9,237 nucleotides of DNA from Planctomycetia bacterium (GTDB lineage Bacteria; Planctomycetota; UBA11346): NCBI GenBank assembly GCA_005801395.1, contig SYDV01000001.1, positions 1 through 9,237 on the forward strand, written 5' to 3'. Under the pieces are notes generated by a model. It made no database searches and was not told the origin of the DNA. It saw nothing but the letters and a program-made list of their open reading frames with translations. Every line of letters starts with the position of its first letter. Position 1 is the first letter of the stretch. The position numbers and the translations under genes are program-made. This document shows positions 1 to 5,422 of the stretch, in pieces.

Positions 1-9
1 GTTTGAAGT

Positions 10-37
10 TCGACGTCGGACGTCGGACATCGGACGT
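10..37. repeat. Heptamer array 1 (TCGGACR units)
   Basis: Three consecutive 7-bp units are visible: TCGGACG at 16-22, TCGGACA at 23-29 and TCGGACG at 30-36. A related degenerate unit, TTCGACG, precedes them. The same unit recurs in the gap at 4651-4805, so this is a dispersed intergenic element and not chance. It lies about 100 bp upstream of the first gene. The stretch between the array and that gene (38-138) shows no convincing promoter, RNA or ribosome binding site. The array could extend beyond the left window edge. Confidence 0.85.
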
Positions 38-138
38 AAAAAACATAGGACCAAATAAAGCCCGTGTCTGCCAAGGGTTCTGGAAGCTCATCAACCTTTT
101 CCTTGCTGTAGGTGGGGGTTAGACGGCATACTCTTGCC

Positions 139-1926
139 ATGGCTTTGCCGTTCTTCATTCGACTGCATGTGCTGCTCTTGGCGTTGCTTCTCGTGTTGGG
201 AGTGACCACGCCAGCGGTGGTGGCGTTAGATTTGCCATCAGGAGTCGTGGCGCTGCCTGCCGACACCAGCGAACAAGTTCCTTGCGGTGGAGCAGCGGTG
301 GTCATTGGTCGTGATGGTTTGGCGCTGACGTTATTAGAGGCTTTGCCTGCCAGTGCGTTAAAAATAGCAAGTAAAGAAGAAGGACAGACACAAATTACGG
401 TAGTTATCGCAGGCGGTTTGCGTCGCACGGCGACTATCCAACGACGTGGAACATTGACCACCGCGGTGTTGCTGAAAATAAATGACCTGCCAGCCACTAT
501 TACACCAATGACCATGGGCGATGGCGCCATCGCCAAAGTTGGCGACGTCGTGTGGACAGCTGGGAATTCTTTTGGCGCCATGGAAGAAGACGGAGCACCA
601 GCGTTGAGTCGTGGTATTATTAGTGGCCGCTATGAGATAGGCGCGGACAGCCCACCGGTGCGTGGTCGTGCAGGACGAGAATTATCGACTTACCGTGGTG
701 AAGTGCTGGAAATTGATGCGGCGCTGAATGATGGAAATCAAGGTGGCGCGGTTTTAGACGATGCTGGGCGTTTAATTGGTTTGGGTAGTTTGGGTACCGC
801 GCGCCAACGAAAATTAGGAACCGCGATTCCCATACATTTAATTTTCCGTGATCTAGGATTATCATTATCCATAGACGCTGCGCTTACTCCACCGGCAAAC
901 CCGCAAATGCAAAGTCTGGTACGCAGTGCTGGCGCGATTGCGCCAGGATTGGCGTTAGTTTATATGGAACGGGTTAATGGTCCGGGGAATCCACAATCAA
1001 TTCCACGTCCACCACGTTTGGTTAATGAAGTGCCCAAGCATGAACGTGAAAGTGTCGAACGGTGGTGGAACGCCTATTATCATCAGCAACAAATGTTTTT
1101 CACCGATCAAGCGGTTACCGCCATGGTGATTGACGCGAAACAAGGATTGTTACTGACCGCTAACAGCAATTTGCACGGTGATGCTGAGCGCGGTGAAGTG
1201 TTGCTGCCATCGGGTGCGATTAAATGTTCGGTTTTGGCCAGGAATTTACCCTTAGATCTAGCCTTATTGAAAGCCGATACCGCTCTACCAACGCAAACTA
1301 TCACGTTAGCCCCATCACCACAATTAAGTTTAGGTCAACCGATTGCCGTCGTTGGTCGGCATCGCGGTGATAATGGTTTCACGGCAACCACCGGGGTGGT
1401 ATCGACCATAACTCGTCGGAAACAGCAAACAGATGCGATGTTTGCGCAAACAGATGCGATGGCGAATTATGGTAGTTTAGGTGGCGCGGTGGTTGATATA
1501 GCAGGTGCAGTTGTGGGCATGATGGTGCTACTCGGACCAGATGGTGAAGATTTACCCTGGGCGATTAATTCCGGCGTCGCTCTATTTGTTGATAGTGCGG
1601 CCATCATACGTGCCTTACCAAAATTACGTGAAGGAAAAACCACTCGCCGTGCACCGATAGTTGGTTTGGGAATAAGTATGAATTCTCGTCGTGGTGAACA
1701 TCCAGTCATTAAAGAGGTCACTGCGGACACCGGTGCGGCAATCGCAGGTATTATGGTTAATGACATTTTAATTAGTGTTGATGGCATTGAAGCCAACAGT
1801 CCTTTGGCGATAACGCGTGCGCTGATTCGTCATCGCATTGGTGATATCGTTCCCGTCGTAGTTGAGCGAAACGGTGATCAAGTGACCTTGCAGGTCGAGA
1901 TTCGGGCATTCCGTGACGATGGCTAA
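139..1926 (+). CDS. Secreted tandem trypsin-like pseudoprotease with C-terminal PDZ domain
   Basis: The protein looks like an HtrA/Deg relative with two trypsin-like folds and a PDZ domain, but the catalytic residues are gone. Residues are numbered from the GTG at 112. A signal peptide (hydrophobic 20-38, Ala-rich end near 39) exports it. Domain 1 (about 57-250) has LTLLEAL where HtrA has LTNHHVI, TAVLL where it has DIAVL, and GNQGGAV (208-213) for GNSGGPL, so His, Asp and Ser are all lost. Domain 2 (about 333-505) has LTANSNL at the His site, keeps LDLALL at the Asp site, and has GSLGGAV (454-460) at the Ser site. A PDZ domain covers about 517-600. A TAG stop at 109-111 limits the start to GTG 112 or ATG 139; neither has a Shine-Dalgarno sequence, and ATG 139 is preferred (595 aa). 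The gene overlaps the active HtrA gene downstream by 8 bp, suggesting co-translation. A scaffold or regulatory role is inference. Confidence 0.82.
   Translation: MALPFFIRLHVLLLALLLVLGVTTPAVVALDLPSGVVALPADTSEQVPCGGAAVVIGRDGLALTLLEALPASALKIASKEEGQTQITVVIAGGLRRTATIQRRGTLTTAVLLKINDLPATITPMTMGDGAIAKVGDVVWTAGNSFGAMEEDGAPALSRGIISGRYEIGADSPPVRGRAGRELSTYRGEVLEIDAALNDGNQGGAVLDDAGRLIGLGSLGTARQRKLGTAIPIHLIFRDLGLSLSIDAALTPPANPQMQSLVRSAGAIAPGLALVYMERVNGPGNPQSIPRPPRLVNEVPKHERESVERWWNAYYHQQQMFFTDQAVTAMVIDAKQGLLLTANSNLHGDAERGEVLLPSGAIKCSVLARNLPLDLALLKADTALPTQTITLAPSPQLSLGQPIAVVGRHRGDNGFTATTGVVSTITRRKQQTDAMFAQTDAMANYGSLGGAVVDIAGAVVGMMVLLGPDGEDLPWAINSGVALFVDSAAIIRALPKLREGKTTRRAPIVGLGISMNSRRGEHPVIKEVTADTGAAIAGIMVNDILISVDGIEANSPLAITRALIRHRIGDIVPVVVERNGDQVTLQVEIRAFRDDG
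1425..1461 (+). repeat. 21-bp tandem micro-duplication inside the pseudoprotease gene
   Basis: A 16-bp identical string, GCAAACAGATGCGATG, occurs at 1425-1440 and again at 1446-1461. The offset is 21 bp, so the reading frame is kept and the protein carries QTDAM twice (about residues 439-450). In HtrA proteases, QTDA is the conserved strand just before the GNSGG nucleophile loop. The duplication therefore inserts seven residues next to the degenerate active site of domain 2. Confidence 0.85.
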
Positions 1927-3106
1927 TTTTTTAATTTCACTGGTTATGGTAAGTCAGTTCTGTCTGCCTGTGGTTGCCGGTGAGGCGATAGAACGTAATC
2001 AGGATCGCAGTTTAGCGCAGCGTCTTTTGTCGACGTACGTTTTTGTCGGCAGCGGTAGCGGTGTGGTGGTATCCCCAGACGGTTTAATACTTACGAATCA
2101 TCACGTCATTGATGATCTTGATGATTTAACTATTCGCTTTGCAAATGGCGTAAGTCGTAAAAGTATTTTGCTTGGTACTGATCCCATTGGCGACATTGCG
2201 GTATTGCGTTTGACCGACGTGAAAGATTTACCGTTTGCCGAATTTGCCGATGCTGACGCGATGCATGTAGGCGTTGATGTCATCGCGATTGGAAACCCTT
2301 TTGGTTTAGGTGATCTTGACGATACGCCCACCTACACCACCGGCGTATTGAGTGCCGCACGGGTGGTGCGTGGTGATTATACCGATGTGATTCAAGGCGA
2401 TGCGCCGGTGAACCCAGGAAATTCGGGCGGTCCTTTATTTGATCGTCAGGGAAAATTACTCGGTATAAATGGACAGATCCGTACGGTGTCCGGATTTCGT
2501 GTGAATAGCGGTATTGGTTTAGCTATCGCTAGCACGCAACTGTCAGCGTTTTTACCGTTGTTAAAAGATGCAGATGGTGGTTATGTTCATCACACCGCGC
2601 CGCCAAAGGGAATTGAATTAAAAGCGGGTAGCGATGCGGTCGAAGTGGTGAAGCCGGGAAATTCGCCGTTGTCAGCGGGTGATATCTTATTGCAGATTGC
2701 GCATCGCCCAGCGGTGTCAGTCGCTACCGCCATGGGATTATTTTCCTCGTTACCTTATCGCCCAGAAGTGACCATTCCGGTGGTCATTCGCCGAAATGGC
2801 GAAGAATTACATATAAATATTCCCGCGGTACGGCAGACGATTCCTGGGCGTCCTTATCACGGCATTGAAATTGATGAGCGTGGTGGTCGCATCGTTATTG
2901 ATCACATTGATGAGGAAAGTCCCGCCGAAAAAGCAAAGTTAACAAAAGGTGTTACCGTGGTGAATGCCAATGGTCGCGAACTCAAACGAAAAATTGATTG
3001 GCTCAAAGCCGTGGTGCCACTGGAAATTGGTGACGTATTAAAAATAGATGTGCGCGATGCCGACGGCACTGAACGTTCTGTGTCGATTCGTTTGCGCCCA
3101 CGCTGA
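1919..3106 (+). CDS. htrA: HtrA/DegP-type periplasmic serine protease (S1C) with two PDZ domains
   Basis: This is an ATP-independent protease of the HtrA/Deg family, expected to degrade or chaperone misfolded envelope proteins. Numbered from ATG 1919, the trypsin domain covers about 35-215 and has a full triad: His62 in TNHHV, Asp92 in GDIAVL and Ser169 in NPGNSGGPL. The preceding QGDAPV matches the family QTDAAI strand. Two PDZ domains follow, roughly 228-303 and 312-393, the first rather degenerate. The N-terminus (MANFLISLVMVSQFC...VVAG) is a probable signal peptide, though it lacks positive charge. A GTG at 1913 is an alternative start. The length of 395 aa is a little short of E. coli DegP. 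The gene starts within the last 8 bases of the pseudoprotease gene, and its TGA shares one base with the mobA ATG (TGATG), so all three look like one transcription unit. Confidence 0.93.
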   Translation: MANFLISLVMVSQFCLPVVAGEAIERNQDRSLAQRLLSTYVFVGSGSGVVVSPDGLILTNHHVIDDLDDLTIRFANGVSRKSILLGTDPIGDIAVLRLTDVKDLPFAEFADADAMHVGVDVIAIGNPFGLGDLDDTPTYTTGVLSAARVVRGDYTDVIQGDAPVNPGNSGGPLFDRQGKLLGINGQIRTVSGFRVNSGIGLAIASTQLSAFLPLLKDADGGYVHHTAPPKGIELKAGSDAVEVVKPGNSPLSAGDILLQIAHRPAVSVATAMGLFSSLPYRPEVTIPVVIRRNGEELHINIPAVRQTIPGRPYHGIEIDERGGRIVIDHIDEESPAEKAKLTKGVTVVNANGRELKRKIDWLKAVVPLEIGDVLKIDVRDADGTERSVSIRLRPR

Positions 3107-3738
3107 TGTCATTACTTCCTTTAGCTCTCGGTATCATGGCTGGCGGACACAGCACGCGCATGGGGCAGGATAAAGCATTACTCAACGATGGCCGTGGCCC
3201 GATTTTAGAACGTTTAGCGCACATGGGATTACGATTGCCATTGCCTGTAATGATTGTTGGCCGTCGGCAGCCGATGGATTGGCCGTTACCAACGGTGGAA
3301 TTCCTAAATGATGCTCAACCAAATCAGGGGCCTCTTGGCGGCTTAGTGACTGCACTCAATCACGCTGACAAGGTTATCTGTGTGGCCTGTGATTATCCTG
3401 GTTTAGAAATCGAGGCTCTGAGTTGGTTACGTGATCAATCCCGTCAGCAAACCCACGGACTGGTAGTTTCTCATCCTGCTGGCATTGAGCCATTATTTTC
3501 CGTGTATACGCAATCGTGTCGCAGCGAAGCGCAGCGTCGATTAATTGCAGGAGAACGTGCTTTACACCGATTAATAGCAGCCTGCGAAATCCCTCACATT
3601 GCCGCACCAGCCTGGGTTATTGCTCAATTACAAAATATTAACACTCCTGCGGAGTGGGAACAATTTCAGCAGCAGCAACATCAGAAGTCGGCGAAAGTGC
3701 CAATTAATGGCCTAGCCGATGTGATTAAACCGCCGTAA
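3106..3738 (+). CDS. mobA: Molybdenum cofactor guanylyltransferase (MobA family)
   Basis: MobA joins GMP from GTP to molybdopterin to form the guanine dinucleotide cofactor used by DMSO-reductase-type molybdoenzymes; it acts in the cytoplasm. The nucleotide-binding signature MAGGHSTRMGQDKALL sits at residues 11-26. GPLGGLVTAL follows at about 75-84, the metal-binding CDYP at 95-98, EPLFSVY at 128-134, and the C-terminal NINTPAEW at 177-184 also fits the family. The length of 210 aa is normal. After the conserved end comes a Gln-rich tail (about 186-210) that runs 14 bp into the convergent thrB gene. The start is fixed by a one-base overlap with the htrA stop, with no Shine-Dalgarno sequence, so translation is probably coupled. 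No other cofactor genes or molybdoenzymes are seen here. A related sugar or CTP nucleotidyltransferase is possible but fits less well. Confidence 0.9.
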   Translation: MSLLPLALGIMAGGHSTRMGQDKALLNDGRGPILERLAHMGLRLPLPVMIVGRRQPMDWPLPTVEFLNDAQPNQGPLGGLVTALNHADKVICVACDYPGLEIEALSWLRDQSRQQTHGLVVSHPAGIEPLFSVYTQSCRSEAQRRLIAGERALHRLIAACEIPHIAAPAWVIAQLQNINTPAEWEQFQQQQHQKSAKVPINGLADVIKPP

Positions 3739-4606
3739 GTCCATCGTTGTCGAAGGGTAAAATACGCGTGGCTGCATCAATGCCGACCGCGTGGTAACTG
3801 TCATGCATCGCTTGTTTGACCGCGTGGGCGTGATCGCGGTGGCTGAAACTGAGTACCGTACTCCCGCTACCGGACAAAATAGTACCGATGGCACCAGCGG
3901 ACTGCGCTGCGGTGCGTGCGGCGATGAGTCCGGGATTCAGTGAGGCGCGGTAATGTTCGTGCCATGCGTCATCAAATAATCCGCTCAGCTGATCTATGGC
4001 TCCGTTGCTTAGTAATGCGGTAATTAACGCGGTTCGCTGTAGCGAGCGTACACCTTCGGCGCGAGTAAATTGTTGTGGTAAAATGCGTCGTGCGTCGCTG
4101 GTTTTGACTTCATAGGGCGGAATTGCGACAACCGCGACTAAATGGTTTGGCACTGAAATTTTATGTAATCGCAAAGTATTTCCAACGGCGGCGGCGATAG
4201 TGAAACCACCAAGACAGCTTGCTGCCACATTATCTGGATGTCCTTCTTGTGCGGCGGCTATTTCTACTAATTCATGTTTGTCGAGTGAACGGCCAGCGAA
4301 GCGTTGACACGCGGCGGCAACTCCGAGCACCACGGTTGATGAACTACCCATTCCGCGTGCTAACGGCACGTCGCCAGTGACGCGCACGGAAAATCCAGGA
4401 ATACGTACCTGCCAGCGTGCTATGCAAGCATCACGAATAGCGCTGGCCATGCGGCCAAGCCCATCATCCGGTGCACCAGGGGCAGTAATTAAATCATCAG
4501 CCGATGGAGCCACGCTAATGGTATTCGCGGCACTAAGCGCCATTCCCAGGCAATCAAAACCATGGCCAAGATTAGTGGTAGAAGCCGGTACACGAAATTG
4601 CAGCAT
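3725..4606 (-). CDS. thrB: Homoserine kinase (GHMP kinase family)
   Basis: ThrB phosphorylates homoserine with ATP to O-phosphohomoserine, the step before threonine synthase. The N-terminal VPASTTNLGHGFDCLGMAL (6-24) is the typical ThrB opening. PLARGMGSSS (81-90) is the GHMP ATP-binding loop, EGHPDNVAA (121-129) is a ThrB hallmark, and GAIGTILSGSGSTV (238-251) is the third GHMP motif. The length of 293 aa is standard. It stands alone, without thrA or thrC in the window. Its 3' end overlaps convergent mobA by 14 bp, so no terminator fits between them. The gene begins downstream of the heptamer-rich gap behind the FHA gene on the same strand; no Shine-Dalgarno sequence precedes the ATG. Confidence 0.94.
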   Translation of the reverse strand: MLQFRVPASTTNLGHGFDCLGMALSAANTISVAPSADDLITAPGAPDDGLGRMASAIRDACIARWQVRIPGFSVRVTGDVPLARGMGSSSTVVLGVAAACQRFAGRSLDKHELVEIAAAQEGHPDNVAASCLGGFTIAAAVGNTLRLHKISVPNHLVAVVAIPPYEVKTSDARRILPQQFTRAEGVRSLQRTALITALLSNGAIDQLSGLFDDAWHEHYRASLNPGLIAARTAAQSAGAIGTILSGSGSTVLSFSHRDHAHAVKQAMHDSYHAVGIDAATRILPFDNDGLTAV

Positions 4607-4650
4607 GGCGCGAAAGTGTGGGATGATGATGCGCGGTACAAGGTGGGATA

Positions 4651-4704
4651 TCGGACGGGATATGTCCGACGGGATATGTCCGACGTCCGATGTCCGACGT
4701 CGGA
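4651..4704. repeat. Heptamer array 2 (mostly TCCGAYG orientation)
   Basis: Seven units follow in strict 7-bp register: TCGGACG (4651), GGATATG (4658), TCCGACG (4665), GGATATG (4672), TCCGACG (4679), TCCGATG (4686) and TCCGACG (4693), then the partial unit TCGGA. TCCGACG or TCCGATG is the reverse complement of the TCGGACR unit of array 1. GGATATG is a different 7-mer that occupies the place of a unit without disturbing the phase. The last 12 bases, TCCGACGTCGGA (4693-4704), are a perfect palindrome. The array lies about 45 bp upstream of the thrB start. Confidence 0.88.
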
Positions 4705-4776
4705 AGACAAATTGGTATTTTCGTATTTATAAGTTAATTAACGCTGAACGAAGACATCGGACATCGGACATCGGAC
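4685..4776. other. Possible long hairpin formed by arrays 2 and 3
   Basis: GTCCGATGTCCGA at 4685-4697 is the exact reverse complement of TCGGACATCGGAC at 4757-4769 and again at 4764-4776. A 13-bp stem could close around an AT-rich loop of 59-66 bases that includes the TTAATTAA palindrome near 4734. No U-tract follows a stem end closely, so it does not look like a standard intrinsic terminator for the FHA gene. Folding in the cell is not shown by the sequence alone. Confidence 0.45.
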
Positions 4777-4805
4777 ATATCAAATCGGACATATCAAATC
4801 GGACG
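4757..4805. repeat. Heptamer array 3 (TCGGACA units with TATCAAA spacers)
   Basis: Seven units in perfect 7-bp register: TCGGACA at 4757, 4764 and 4771, TATCAAA at 4778, TCGGACA at 4785, TATCAAA at 4792 and TCGGACG at 4799. A degenerate TCGAATA follows. Its orientation matches array 1 and is opposite to most of array 2. The trailing GACGTCGAA mirrors the TTCGACGTC that opens array 1, hinting at a defined element end. It stops 8 bp before the 3' end of the FHA gene. Confidence 0.88.
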
Positions 4806-4813
4806 TCGAATAA

Positions 4814-5311
4814 TTAAGGCAGTAAAACGCGATTCTGCTTCGGGGTCGCCTCTTCGACCGGATCAGGCACGCCGGGCAGCCGCGTTGGGTCAGCGATGGG
4901 GGGTAGCGTCGCGAGGTAGGCGTCAGCTTGCCCTTCGTCCATGAGTTCGACGCGAAAAAGCTCTTCAGCTAAACCTAATCGAAGGGTAACAAACATGCGT
5001 GCAAGATCGTAGGTTTGCTTGGTGATCAACGTTTCTCCGTTCACTTGGGTGCCGGTACTGGAGAAATTTTCAAGGGTTAGCAGCGCATCTTGGGTGGTTA
5101 AATGCAAGTGTTTTCGGCTTACGGCGCTGTTGAAGTGGTCGCGTAGATGACGCTCATTTTCGGATAACGCCAACCATCGACGAAAGCGTTGATAGCTAAT
5201 GCCACACGAACGGCTTCGTCCCATCATGACATCGCACTGAGTTCCAAGCTTGAACAGCTCGCCAGTGGCTAATTCATTGAGACCACGCAGGACCGGGATT
5301 ACTCGTGCCAT
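4814..5311 (-). CDS. Small FHA-domain protein
   Basis: FHA domains bind phosphothreonine peptides and usually link a protein to Ser/Thr kinase signalling or to complex assembly. Numbered from ATG 5311 (165 aa), the conserved blocks are GRS (31-33), SRKHLHL (65-71) and NFSSTGTQVNGE (82-93), giving the Arg, Ser, His and Asn-Gly residues expected for phosphopeptide binding. The spacing between GRS and SRKH is about 31 residues, longer than usual, and contains a charged, aromatic stretch (YQRFRRWLALSENERHLRDH). The C-terminal tail of about 30 residues is Pro-rich with no recognised domain. There is no signal peptide, so it is probably cytoplasmic. In-frame ATGs at 5323 and 5332 are alternative starts; none has a Shine-Dalgarno sequence. 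It is divergent from resB, and no kinase gene is visible. Its partner is unknown. Confidence 0.86.
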   Translation of the reverse strand: MARVIPVLRGLNELATGELFKLGTQCDVMMGRSRSCGISYQRFRRWLALSENERHLRDHFNSAVSRKHLHLTTQDALLTLENFSSTGTQVNGETLITKQTYDLARMFVTLRLGLAEELFRVELMDEGQADAYLATLPPIADPTRLPGVPDPVEEATPKQNRVLLP

Positions 5312-5422
5312 GGCCGAGACCATACACAGCATTCGGCAACAAAAGACAACGTTGGGGCACTGAAGTACGTAGCGCGGATGATACTGGCGATTGTGTGGTT
5401 GGGCCTAACGTACACCTCCCTT
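5312..5422. promoter_or_regulatory. Divergent intergenic region between the FHA gene and resB
   Basis: These 111 bases separate two genes read in opposite directions and must hold the start signals for both unless resB begins at the upstream ATG 5378. I found no pair of -35 and -10 boxes with good spacing. TTGGGG at 5352 and GATACT at 5380 are 22 bases apart, too far for a standard sigma-70 promoter. The assignment rests on position only. Confidence 0.4.

Noticed and set aside
3725..3738. Bidirectional terminator between mobA and thrB
   Set aside because: The coding regions overlap here and I see no stem followed by a T-run.
139..4606. Genomic island or defence system
   Set aside because: No integrase, transposase, tRNA junction, nuclease or toxin-antitoxin gene is present, and codon use looks even across the window; mobA and thrB are ordinary metabolic genes.
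4489..4710. Reverse-strand reading frame starting with Ser-Asp-Val-Gly-His-Arg-type repeats
   Set aside because: Its start lies in the heptamer array and the rest is antisense or off-frame to thrB; a 7-bp repeat naturally gives a long open frame with a 7-residue period. Likewise the forward frame at 4377-4817. Neither resembles a protein family.
4651..4805. CRISPR array
   Set aside because: Units are only 7 bp with 7-bp spacers that themselves repeat; there are no 20-40 bp repeats with unique spacers and no cas genes.
5352..5385. Sigma-70 promoter for resB (TTGGGG and GATACT)
   Set aside because: The spacing is 22 bp and the -35 box matches poorly, so it is not claimed as a site.
5378..5422. 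Upstream start for resB at ATG 5378
   Set aside because: It would add a hydrophobic N-terminal stretch that breaks the usual three-plus-one membrane layout, and it has no ribosome binding site; kept only as an alternative.
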